This document shows positions 1 through 9,414 of a stretch of 64,000 bases of DNA, one piece after another. Origin of the DNA: Meconema thalassinum (lineage: Eukaryota; Arthropoda; Insecta; Orthoptera; Tettigoniidae); contig OX336388.2 of the NCBI GenBank assembly GCA_946902985.2, forward strand, positions 1,506,002,545-1,506,066,544, given 5' to 3'. Position 1 is the stretch's first letter; the number at the start of each line of letters is the position of its first letter. Made by a program: the position numbers and the translations under genes. The notes beneath the pieces are model-generated. The model had not been told where the DNA came from, did no database searches, and was given only the letters and a program-made list of their open reading frames with translations.

Positions 1-279
1 TGATATGAGTAATAGTTTCGGAGATATAGAATGCCGGTGAAATATATCGCACAGCCGCCATGTTGAATTAGTGAGACGTAATAAAATTTGAAGGGCCCGA
101 TCAGGGTTGGCCAAAATACTATTATTTTATTACCGAGTTTCATTGAAATCGCTCCAGCCGTTTAAAAGTTATTAGGGGGGATACACACACGGACGCACAC
201 ACATACACACACACAGACAAAAGTTGATCCCATAAGCCCATTTTTTTTTCATAAATGAAAATAGGCTAAAATAGGCTAA
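1..279 (+). mobile_element. Helentron-like family D element, 3' end (cut by window start)
   Basis: Matches in order the 3' part of the element at 48407-49934 (read on minus): an 'ATTGAAATCGCTCCAGCCGT' stretch, a GGGGGGATACACACAC microsatellite, GATCCCATAAG, then a hairpin whose right arm is GAAAATAGGCT. The terminal AAAATAGGCTAA is duplicated, so the end is at 269 or 279. The 5' half lies outside the window. Assignment to Helitron-like elements is inferred from end structure; no protein is encoded. Confidence 0.7.
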
Positions 280-285
280 AGAGGG

Positions 286-860
286 ACTCTCTATACTAAG
301 AAATGTTCAGTATTTTAGCGAGAATCTGGAACCAAATTCGTTTTCGCTTGCTGAGGAAACGCCTCGTTGTTTCAAGTTAAACATTTCATTAGATTATTAA
401 TACAAATTTATCTGCTCCTTTCTAGTGGCCAAAGTGAGTAATTTTGGAGTACGCGTATTAGTTTTACGTCGACATCCCAGCTCTGTCCCAGAGGATATCA
501 TTTCTGGTATTAGGGTCGGATATCAGTTTTTCTCACGTGACAGATTGCAACCCGTTCCTTTTCTCATTCTCCTTGGTTTTTCAGATCTATCGTGGAGGTG
601 TAGTGGTTTCAATTTTCAAAGGGATTACATTTTGGTTTCAGTAGTAATCTCTTCCAATTTTACCCTGTCCTGGGTGAGTTGTACTGTTATACACTGTGCC
701 ATGCATACATCGTGTCTCCTCAAGTGAGGGGGTTTCAGCTTAGTTGATCAGCCATAGATTCTTGCGTGCCAGAACAGTATTTATGCAGGGGGTGAAAAGT
801 TGTCTGTGGCGATAACTGGTTTATATCCAATTATATAAATTCCTGTTTTGTCCCTATTTT
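286..860. other. Unassigned sequence, no feature recognised
   Basis: A 100-codon open frame at 425-727 starts at a non-ATG codon and has no recognisable motif. I see no repeat shared with the rest of the window. Confidence 0.5.
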
Positions 861-916
861 TAAAGTAGGATAAGGTGATAGCCTACCTATGTTTTCGAAA
901 AATCAGTTTCGTTATA

Positions 917-952
917 CACACATCAAAAAAAGTTTTGCATCACCTCGGTTCC
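917..952 (+). repeat. Left terminal inverted repeat of the Tc1 element
   Basis: Starts CACACATCAAAAAAAGTTTT directly after TA and is the exact reverse complement of 2346-2381 over 36 bp. Confidence 0.93.
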
Positions 953-1111
953 AAGAGTTCCGGAACCTTTAAATACAAAGGGAATAGAGATCAACACAAA
1001 CAACATTTCAGCTCGTTTTATTGCTCATGAGACCCACACATTGCATGTTGTACCAGCATACAGCTAGACTTGCAGCATTTGTGGTCCAGATTGCAGTACA
1101 CACCACTACCT

Positions 1112-2137
1112 CTAATACCCAGTAGCACGTCCTCTTGCATTGATGCATGCCTGTATTCGTCGTGGCATACTATCCACAAGTTCATCAAGACACTGTTGGT
1201 CCAAATTGTCCCACTCCTCAACGACAATTCGGCGTAAATCTCTCAGAGTGGTTGGTGGGTCAAGACGTCCATAAACAGCCCTTTTCAACATATCCCAGGC
1301 ATGTTCGATAGGGTTCATGTCTGGCGAACATGCTGGCCACTGTAGTCGAGCGATGTCGTTATCTTGAAGGAACGCATTCACAAGATGTGCACGATGAGGT
1401 CGAGAATTGTCGTCCATGAAGACAAATGCCTCTCCAATATTCTGCCGATATGGTTGCACTATGGGTCGGAGGATGTCATTCAGGTATCATAAAGCCGTTT
1501 CGGAGCCTTCCATGACCACCAGTGGCGTACGTCGGCCCCACATAATGCCACCCCAAAACATCAGGGAACCACCACCTTGCTGCACTCGCTGGACAGTGTG
1601 TCTAAGACGTTCAGCCTGACCAGGGTGCCTCCAAACACGTCTCCGACGATTGTCTGGTTGAAGGCATATGCGACACTCATCGGTGAAGAGAACGTGATGC
1701 CAATTCTGTGGGGTCCATTCAGCATGTTGTTGGGCCCATCTGTACCGCGCTGCATGGTGTCGGGGTTGCAAAGCTGGACCTCGCCATGGACGTCGGGAGT
1801 GAAGTTGCGCATCATGCAGCCTATTGCGCACAGTTTGAGTTGAAACACGACGTCCTGTGGCTGAACGAAACGCATTATTCAACATGGTGGCATTGCTGTC
1901 AGGGTTCCTCCGAGCGGCAATCCGTAAGTAGCGGTCATCCACTACAGTAGTAGCCCTTGGGCGGCCTGAGCGAGGCCTGTCATCGACAGTTCCTGTATCT
2001 CTGTACCTCCTCCATGTCCGAACAACATCGCTTTGGTTCACTCTGAGACGCCTGGAAACTTCCCTTGTTGAGAGCCCTTCTTGACACAAAGTAACAATGC
2101 GGACGCGATCGAACTGCGGTATTGACCTTCTAGGCAT
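1112..2137 (-). pseudogene. Tc1-type transposase (DD34E) with one in-frame stop
   Basis: Cut-and-paste transposase, about 341 codons, the usual Tc1 size. The start is the ATG at 2137 (MPRRSIPQFDRVRIVTL). Residues from about 10 to 65 form a paired-like helix-turn-helix (LCQEGLSTREVSRRL), followed by a GRPR-like linker (SGRPRA). The catalytic triad is visible: D in LFTDEC, D in the FMDDNSRPH block and E in MNPIEHAW, with 34 residues between the last two. The reading frame is interrupted by TGA at 1487-1489 and then continues in the same frame through YLNDILRP to a normal end; the stop fits a CGA-to-TGA (CpG) change. GTG at 1459 could be mistaken for a new start. The copy is probably inactive as it stands. 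Confidence 0.9.
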
Positions 2138-2345
2138 GGTAGAACTACAGACAACATGAGCAGCGTACCTTCGTCCTGGTGGAATGACTGGAACTGATCG
2201 GCTGTCGTACCCCCTCCGTCTAATAGGCCCTGCTCATGCATGGTTGTTTACATCTTTGAGCAGTTTTAGTGACATCTATGAACAGTCAAAGGGACTGTAT
2301 CTTTGATACAATATACACAGTCAACGGCTATATGCCGGAGATCTG

Positions 2346-2381
2346 GGAACCGAGGTGATGCAAAACTTTTTTTGATGTGTG
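2346..2381 (-). repeat. Right terminal inverted repeat of the Tc1 element
   Basis: Exact reverse complement of 917-952; followed by TA at 2382-2383. Confidence 0.93.
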
Positions 2382-2580
2382 TACTAATAAAGCACAGCCG
2401 TGATTCTTAGCAAAGTAATCTCTCTCAGATTTGAAGTTCGTCCTGAGATTTGTAAACATTATGCAGAAGACAGTCGGACTTTCGACGCATCGCATAATAA
2501 TAATTATTCAAGGTCACGTTACGCATTTTGTATCGGCCGAGTCGGTCCCCACCTCACATGCAGAGACATGATATATGCAT

Positions 2581-2874
2581 GACCCTATGCAGTATAACGA
2601 GTGTCCCGTAAGCATTTTTATCCAAACTTACAATGACGGTGGAGGTCTTACCCTAGTCTTTAGCCTTTCGCTTTCCTTTTTTGAAAGAAATTCCTGTTTG
2701 AACTCACCGCCTTGAGGCAAATAGTAGAACATTTGGATTCGATTTCCTACCACAGCCATCCTAGAACGTTTTGAATTGACTCCCACTTCTGCAACCAGCA
2801 ATTGCCGGGATGGTTCCTAACAAAAAGCCAGGGCCATCTTCTTCCGAATCCTAGTCAGAATTTACAAATATTAC
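2581..2874. other. Unassigned sequence
   Basis: No open frame of note and no repeat partner seen in the window. Confidence 0.4.
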
Positions 2875-3090
2875 TAGCCACGGTAGCCGAGAGCACTAAC
2901 GCGCTAGTTCATGCCTTGTTGCTATAGGGAGAGCGAGTGTTCGAATTCCATCTCGGCCGTCCTGAAAATGGTTTTCGTGGTTTCCCAGTTTCACCACCAG
3001 GCAAATGCCGGTACGGTTCCTTTCAATAGGTCCACGGCCGATTTCCTTCAAAACTGCCTAACTTCACCCAACCTGAAAATTTAAAAAAAA
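2875..3090 (+). mobile_element. tRNA-derived SINE (type c)
   Basis: The head carries a Pol III B-box-like GTTCGAATTCC at about 2940, followed by the shared body: GGTTTTCGTGGTTTCCC, then AGGCAAATGCCGGTACGG, then CCACGGCCGA. A closer full copy is at 62338-62653. The A-rich end is near 3085; no clear target duplication was found. Confidence 0.7.
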
Positions 3091-3117
3091 TGAAATTTAA
3101 AAAATTACCCATACACA

Positions 3118-4339
3118 AATTGTAGAGAACTTACATCGTTTACTTTGTAATATTTGGGAAAAGGAAAAGATTCCCACTGACTGGAAATGCGCCCTGATAC
3201 ATTATTTGCATAAGAAGGGTGATCGTACCAACCCTAACAATTACTGAGGACTTTCTCTTTTATCTGTCACATAAAATACTATCAAAACCTCTACTTCGTT
3301 TACTGGAAACACAGTTAGACCATAAAATAGGTGAATATCAGGGAGGTTTCCGAAAGTGACGATCTTGTTTCGATCAAATATTCAATCTGAAACGTATTCT
3401 GAGACTGAGAGCTATAAAACTCGGTATTTGTCGTCATTGATTTCAGAAAGGCATATGATTAATTGACCACCTGACTCTCTTTCAAGTTTTTGAGAAATTT
3501 GGAGTTGATAAAAAACGAGGTTACATTTCGTGGATAAATATCTGCCCCCATTGTTATCTGGACAGGAGTCCGACAACGTGATGGTCTATCACCAATTTTA
3601 TTTAACATTGCCCTGGAGAAAATAATGAGGACTTGGAAAAATACAACAAAAGTGGAAGGGGTAGAAGGAATCTGTATAGGCACTAAAAAGCAAAGTTTGG
3701 GTGTGGAGTGCTTAGCATTTGTCGATGATCTGGCTGTGATAGCGGAATATATTGATGATTCGAACATTATGATTGAGAAATTGCATGAAATTGCAGCAAG
3801 GACAGGTCTTCAGATTTCTTATGAGAAAACTGAATACACTGAATCCAACCATGGCAATGAGAAATATTTGGAAACAAGGTTTGGAAAGATCAAAAGGACA
3901 GAAAGATTCAAATATCTTGGTGAATAGATTCAACCTAATGGCTTTGATAAGGAAGCAAATAAGGTCAGACGTCGTAAGACAGAAACTGTATATCGATTAA
4001 CGCAGAATAGGTATAACACGAAAGTCATAATCCTTCAGAGAAAAGTTACGACATTATGCCGCGGTGATTAAACCGGAAGCTCTTTATAGCTCTGAATGCA
4101 TTACTTTAAACAAAAAAGACAAGCAGTGGAGTTTGAAAAGAAAGTAAGAATCCAAAGTAAAATATTGGGGCCAGTACAGAGAGCAGATGTCCTATGAAGG
4201 AGATGTAGAAACTTACGGACACGATCCGTAAGAGAAGGATTAAAATTTATGGCCACCTCACACGAATGAGCAACAATAGGTTAACCAAAAGGATATTCAC
4301 TTACATTAGCAATTTAAAGTCCACTATAAAATGGGTTGA
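3118..4339 (+). pseudogene. LINE reverse transcriptase domain, multiple stops and frameshifts
   Basis: Recognisable RT blocks in order: IPTDWKCALIHYLHKKGDRT (about 3168), a G-L-S-L-L block after a TGA stop, QGGFRK-stop-RSCFDQIF (about 3340), VVIDFRKAYD (about 3430), and AFVDDLAVIA (about 3717), the catalytic YxDD-type motif. After this come FKYLGE (about 3910) and an IKPEALYSSECI-like block near 4070 that matches VIRPEALYASECL of copy L3. Several stops (for example 3244, 3358) and shifts show it is long dead. Confidence 0.82.
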
Positions 4340-5885
4340 AACAAGATGTTCAGTAAAGAACATATAGCCTACTTTCTCCTAAATGCATGGGTATTGTTAT
4401 AACTCTTTCTCCTTTTCAAGGAGTATAATTGAATGATGGTTGTAGTAGCTTGTTGAAATACAACGTGCTATAGGGATATTAAACATGAATATGAGGTGCC
4501 CTTTGCTAGTGCTACCTCTGTAAAAAAAATCATTCAATTCGGTATGACCGTGTTTGAATTGATCTGGGGAATGGATTTGCACACATACATGGCCGCTATT
4601 TTCAAACTATTGGGCTGATGACCATGTAGTCAGTCATAAGATGCTTTCCACAAAAAGGCATGTTGTTGCAAAATCCGGTAGAGATCAAATTATTAGGATG
4701 GTCGAAATTTGATTTAAGCTTTTAACATTTGGGTGGCCGTCATTCCGTTTCCGTCAAGATGGCGGCGATATAAAACATGACACTGAGGTGCCTTTTGCTA
4801 GTGCTACCTGTGTACCAAATTTCGTTCAATTCGGTTTCACCGTGTTTGAATTGATAGGGGGAATCGATTTGCACACATACTTGGCCACCATCTGCAAATT
4901 ATTGGGCTGATGATCTAGCAGTTTGGTCAGAATATGCTTCCCACATAAAGATTTGTTGTTGCAAAATTTGGTAGAGACTAGATTATTAGGTTGGTCGTAA
5001 TTACATTTTAGCCTTTAACATTTGGGTGGCCGCGATTACGTTTCCGTCAGATGGCGGTGATATAAAACATGACACTGAGGTGGCCTTTTCTAGTGCTACC
5101 TCTGTACCAAATTTCGTTCCATTCGGTTTCACCGTGTTCGAATTAATAGGGGGAATCGATTTTCACACAAAGATGGCCGCCATCCGCAAAATATTAGGCG
5201 AATGACCTATTTGTTTGGTCAAAGGATGCTCCCTCCATAATGGTATGTTGATGCAAAATTTGGTAGAGATCGGATGATTAGGTTAATCGTAATTTGATTT
5301 AAGCTTTGAATATTTGTGTGGCCGCCATTACGTTTCCGTCAAGATGGCGGCGATATAAAACATGACACTGAGGTGTCCTCTGCTAGTGCTACCTCTGTAC
5401 CAAATTTCATTCCATTCGGTTTCACCGTGTTCGAATTAATAGGGGTAATCGATTTTGACACAAAGATGGCTGCCATCCGCAAACTATTAGGCTAATGACC
5501 TATTAGATTTGTCAAAGGATGCTTCCTCCATAAAGGTATGTTGTTGCAAAATTTGGTAGAGATCGAAGGATTAGGTTAGTCGTAATTTGATTTAAGCTTT
5601 GAACATTTGTGTGGCCGCCATTACGTTTCCGTCAAGATGGCGGCGTAAGAAGACATGACACTGAGGTGTCCTTTGCTAGTGCTACCTTTGTACCAAATTT
5701 CGTTCAATTTTCGCTCACCGTGTTCGAATTGATAGGGGGGGACAGACATTCAGAGTACACACACTCACACACACACACACATACAGACTCACACACATAC
5801 ACACACACAGACAGACACACTTTTTTCGCCCTGTAGTGATCTCATAAGTCTACTTTCATTTTTTGCAAAAATCGAAAGTAGGCTA
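4340..5885 (+). mobile_element. Helentron-like family A array (A1)
   Basis: Starts AACAAGATGTTCAGTAAAGA, where ATGTTC/GAACAT can form a small hairpin, followed by AGCCTACTTTC. Then come several units of about 293 bp (positions 4952, 5244 and 5537 carry the same TTGTTG/ATGTTG landmark), a CA-rich microsatellite (5758-5820) and the 3' hairpin GTCTACTTTC...GAAAGTAGGCTAA. Inserted in LINE L1. No protein; the short repeated frames (MWPPLRF...) shift phase from unit to unit. Confidence 0.85.
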
Positions 5886-5904
5886 AAAACACGAACAGAT
5901 TTCA

Positions 5905-7287
5905 AACAAGAAGTTCCGTGAAGAACTATTCAGCCTACTTTTCATGCCAATGATTATTCTACAGTATATGAACCTATCTAGAATAATGACGAAATTAAGT
6001 TGGTAATATCGAAATATCTAATTAGTTCAAAATATACCTGGTATAATGTAGCCTAATAGAGCACTACAGTTGGCAGCCCTGGTGACTGAATATATTCTTA
6101 GTTCCACCTCTTAATGTACAGAATAAAACATTTGGTTGAAGTCCAATGGACGTTACATGCAGTTAGACACTGGATCTATCAGCACGCGTAAAAGCATGTT
6201 GCCAACAATACCATGCGTGTGCAGGTCAGAAATAATCTGAATTATTATATCTCGTTGTGCCAATTTTGGATGAAATCCATTAGTTAGTATAGAAGTTACA
6301 TGTATTTTAAAATTGGACATATCAGCAGGCATAGAATCATGTTGGCAGCACTGCCTTGTATTAATTACTCCAAATTAATCTAGAATGTCAGGTGCTTTAC
6401 GTGTGCAAAGTATAGAGCTGTTGGCTTGCATACTTTCTGATATATTGATATTAGGGTAAAAAGAATATAGACAGCATTTATTAACAGTTGGCAGCCCTGA
6501 TTGCTCTTAACAATACTTATAGTCATATCTGTTATGGTACACATAGCACATACGAAATTTGGTTGAAATCCAACTGATAGAATAGAAGTTACATGTATTT
6601 AAAAATTGGTACTATCAGCAGGCTTATAATCATGTTGGTAGAACTGACGTATATAAGTTACTCCAAATTAATCTAAAATGTCAGAATATACGTGTGCATA
6701 GTTTAAAGCTGTTGGCTTGCATACTTTCTGATATATTGGTATTTGTATAAAAAAATAGAGAGAACAATTATTAACAGTTGGCAGCCCTGGTGGCTCTTAA
6801 GAATACGCTCAGTCATATCTGTTTATGTACAGATATTACATACAAAATTTGGTTGAAATCCAATTGATAGTGCAGAAGTTATATGCATTTAAACATTGCA
6901 CCTATCAGAGGGCTTAAAATTATTTTGGCAACACTGTCATGGTTGGCCTCCTGGAAATTAAACTAAAATAGTATTATCTACATGTGTGCCAATTTTGGAA
7001 TAGCTCCCATGCATACCTTGCAAGATATCCAACGTGGAGCTCAAATTTCTAGTGCGTTTTTTCAGCAGTTGGTAGCACTGACATCATTTTCAAATATGGA
7101 CGTGAGCTATTCCGGTGCACATCTTTACTCATACTAAATTTGGTTTTGATTGCTGCAGCCGTTTAGGAGTTGATAGGGTGGGACACACACACAGCCAGAC
7201 AGACAGACAGACACACACACATTTTCCCGGATCGATCTCATAAGTCTACTTTTTCCTCATTTTTGCAAAATGTGAAAAGTAGGCTAA
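5905..7287 (+). mobile_element. Helentron-like family B element (B1)
   Basis: Starts AACAAGAAGTTCCGTGAAGA (AGTTC/GAACT hairpin), then AGCCTACTTTTC, and ends with the hairpin arm GAAAAGTAGGCTAA after CTCATAAG. Internal repeats share TTGGCAGCCCTGG (6071, 6489, 6779; spacings about 418 and 290 bp). A CA/GACA microsatellite lies at 7180-7222. A second copy is at 30329-31755. Inserted in LINE L1 only 19 bp after A1. Confidence 0.85.
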
Positions 7288-7540
7288 AAACAAGGAATCA
7301 CTCAAGAAGATATTCTCAACAAATAATTGTTTCGGAGGAAGGTCGATAAATTTAAAGGGTTTCAGGAAAAACCTAGCTCAAAAACCAAAGTCTTCTGGTC
7401 TGAAAAAGAAGGAGGGGAATCAGCGAACACATGAAGAGATTCTGGGAGGAGAAGAAGAGTTTGGCAAGTCGGCCGATTGTTCACCGTGGTCCACAGTAGG
7501 CCAAAATGCACAGAAGAAGAAGAAACTAGTAAAGCTATCA

Positions 7541-8023
7541 CAATGACACAGGTTATCAGACACCCCTGTACACAGGGTACATGATTACAATATACGAGTA
7601 GCAATTTTTTAACTGAATCAACAACAACTAAATTCAATAAATGAACAGTCAGTATCAACAGGCCAGGCGTTCCAATCCACCTGGTAGGGTGTGAGATGAG
7701 TCCATCGCGTATGTGACATTGTATGTGATACACTAATTAAACGAAATTTCACCAAATTATACACAAATGTCCAAAACTTAAGAACGAACTGTGGCATGTT
7801 GTGTCACTGTCAATAACTAAGCTCGTTGCACCTCAAACCATACATGGGAAGACCTGCTACAGTGTGGTATGGAAGGTAACTGAAAGGAATTTTCGATGTG
7901 ACGAACAGAAATGCTACATTTAAACAGATACAATGCATTACACGTAAGTCTCTGCGAACCGTGATGGTCCCCTGGACCACTGCAGCGAGGATGTTACACG
8001 TCAGAATCTGGTGAAAATTTCAA
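7541..8023. other. Unassigned sequence
   Basis: No repeat end or protein motif recognised; the 123-codon minus frame 7362-7733 is partly the antisense of the LINE L1 3' end. Confidence 0.4.
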
Positions 8024-8136
8024 TCTAGAGATGTATATTGAGGTGCGCTTTGTATTTGATGACAAAACGGGACGTTGCTAATTGAAATAACTTACTCATG
8101 ATGATGACGATTTATCATTACATAATGTACACAATA

Positions 8137-8172
<36 letters not shown>

Positions 8173-8274
8173 TATTATTATTATTATTATGATTATTAGT
8201 ATTATTATAATTATTATTATTATTTTGGCCTGGTGAATGCCAAAGGCCAATCGAAACACGGGTGCTTCTGCTAG
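8024..8274 (+). mobile_element. Possible short Helitron
   Basis: The 3' end ACGGGTGCTTCTGCTAG followed by T closely resembles the 3' end of the Helitron at 45039-46637 (ATGGGTACTTCTGCTAG). The proposed 5' end is A^TC at 8023-8025. The interior is mostly an AAT/ATT microsatellite. The 3' end is fairly convincing, the 5' end is a guess. Confidence 0.4.
8137..8224. repeat. (AAT)n-(ATT)n palindromic microsatellite
   Basis: A run of AAT repeats turns at about 8170 into ATT repeats, giving a long AT hairpin. Confidence 0.9.
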
Positions 8275-8374
8275 TTCAATATAACTTTTGAAATACAAAA
8301 AAGAAGCTAACCAACATGATTGCCGTGGGAATCTTGAAAGTTTAAATATCCTTTTTGGTGAAATGCAGCATAAA

Positions 8375-8835
8375 AACAAGATGTTCAGTAAAGAACATAT
8401 AGCCTACTTTCTCCTAAATGCATGGGTATTGTTATAACTCTTTGTCCTTTTCAAGGAGTATAATTGAATGTTGGTGGTAGTAGATTGTTGAACTACAATG
8501 CGCTATACGGATATTAAACATGAATATTAGGTGGCTTTGCTAGTGCTACCTCTGTAAAAAATTTCATTCAATTCGGTTTCACCGTGTTTGAATTGATATG
8601 GGGAAAAGATTTGCACACATACATGGCCGCTATCTGCAAACTGTTGGGCTGATGACCTTGAAGTTCAGTTAAACGAAGCTTCGCAAAAAAAAGTATGTTA
8701 TTGTAAAATTTGGTAGAGATCAAATGATTAGGTTGGTCGTAATTTGATTTAAGCTTTTAACATTTGGGTGGCCACCATTACGCCTCCGTCAAAATAGAGG
8801 CGATATAAAACATGACACTGAGATGCTCTTTGCTA
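8375..8835 (+). mobile_element. Family A element (A2), 5' part
   Basis: Begins AACAAGATGTTCAGTAAAGA and runs through one and a half 293 bp units to ...TTTGCTAGT, where (TAA)n begins. The rest of the array resumes at about 12946. Confidence 0.8.

Positions 8836-8884
<49 letters not shown>
8836..8884 (+). repeat. (TAA)n microsatellite, left side of the LINE
   Basis: About 16 TAA repeats immediately before the LINE 5' end; matching repeats occur at the LINE 3' end. Confidence 0.9.
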
Positions 8885-8885
<1 letters not shown>

Positions 8886-9030
8886 CTGCCTAGGGGATGA
8901 AAACCCCGAAATCAAACTCATTGCAGCAGCGTCTGTCCCGCAGCGGGCGGCTGCTAACGACGTCTGTTCCCCATGTTAGGGGCGGTCGAAATCATATCCT
9001 GGCCGTAGGTATAAAAGGCACACCATCATC

Positions 9031-9354
9031 ATGATGAGACCAAATAAGAAAAGTGGAAATAAAAGGCCGCTACCCGAGGAGCGTCGGGGCACCCATGGAG
9101 CCATCGCTGGGGGTGACAGCATACAAGCCGGTGGTGATCAGGAGCTGAACAGGCGGGCCCTGATCGGGGAACACCCCGAACATGTTACAGCCGATGTTGA
9201 TAGTAGCATCCTAACAGCATTCAACGCTACACCTGCTCCTAGTGTTTCTTCTGATACTCAGGAGACCACAAGAGCAGGCAAACCGAGAAAGCGCATGAAA
9301 TGGACAAATGAAATGAATATGTACATCATGCGTTCATATTATCAGATAACATGA
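9031..9354 (+). pseudogene. N-terminal part of the Dong/R4-type LINE protein
   Basis: The 107-codon frame starts with two Met codons (9031). It is a low-complexity, charged leader followed by GKPRKRMKWTNEMNMYIMRS, a basic stretch and Myb-like W-containing helix, plausible as the DNA-binding part near the N-terminus of this LINE group. It is cut off right after the codons for YYQIT by the 64 bp insertion at 9351-9414. Removing the insert and one copy of the 10 bp duplication (74 bp in all) puts it in phase with the long downstream frame, so both are parts of one original ORF. Confidence 0.8.
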
Positions 9355-9414
9355 TGATGATGATAATTGTTGTTTTAAGGGGCCTAACATCTAGGTTATC
9401 GGCCCCTGGATCAG
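9351..9414 (-). mobile_element. 64 bp retroposon 3' fragment inside the LINE ORF
   Basis: Flanked by a perfect 10 bp target duplication ATCAGATAAC (9341-9350 and 9415-9424). Read on minus it contains GGGGCCGATAACC...GGTTAGGCCCC-like inverted arms (AGGGGCC/GGCCCCT on plus), then AAAACAACAATTATCATC and a (CAT)n tail. This resembles the 3' end of the type b SINEs (GGGGCTAAATGACC...TAGCCCC...AAACAACAAC at about 14285-14340). It is best read as a 5'-truncated retroposition. Confidence 0.82.

Larger units (their letters stand above)
917..2381 (-). mobile_element. Tc1-type (IS630/Tc1/mariner) DNA transposon
   Basis: A 1465 bp element bounded by 36 bp inverted repeats (917-952 and 2346-2381), which I read as identical base for base, and by TA on each side (915-916 and 2382-2383), the target duplication of this superfamily. 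It holds one minus-strand transposase frame of normal Tc1 length with a single internal stop. The perfect ends and near-intact frame suggest a fairly recent insertion. Confidence 0.93.
861..2580 (+). repeat. Unclassified dispersed repeat split by the Tc1 element
   Basis: The flanks 861-914 (GATAGCCTACCTATGTTTTC...) and about 2384-2540 (...TTTGAAGTTCGTCCTGAG..., ATGCAGAAGACAG) read as one unit that recurs at about 24547-24770 without the transposon. The family was not identified. Confidence 0.55.
3118..7540 (+). mobile_element. Decayed LINE (copy L1), interrupted by two Helitron-like elements
   Basis: Reverse-transcriptase LINE relic in three pieces: 3118-4339, 5886-5904 and 7288-7540. The pieces join into one reading frame: the last LINE codons before the first insert, the 18-19 bp between the inserts and the codons after the second read W-V-E-T-R-T-D-F-K-Q-G-I-T-Q-E-D-I, which aligns with the same region of a sister copy at about 32140-32200 (WFTKVEKDLKKVGITYNDI). 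The 3' end resembles the other copies (a 'GGTCCA(C/T)AG' block then GAAGAAGAAG). Clade not assigned: no RNase H seen, so Jockey-, CR1- or RTE-like are all possible. Confidence 0.8.

Noticed and set aside
1577..1950. Plus-strand frames across the Tc1 element
   Set aside because: Antisense shadows of the transposase.
5609..5836. Recurrent 60-78 codon frames beginning MWPPLRFRQDGG in many places, suggesting a repeated protein family
   Set aside because: They come from the 293 bp family A unit; the unit length is not a multiple of three, the frame ends within each unit and the same DNA appears on both strands.
8137..8379. Frame with a long poly-isoleucine run resembling a membrane segment
   Set aside because: It is the translation of an ATT/AAT microsatellite.
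8821..8840. GCTAGT in family A units considered as Helitron CTAG ends
   Set aside because: It is an internal motif (TTTGCTAGTGCTACC) of every unit with no hairpin or junction there.
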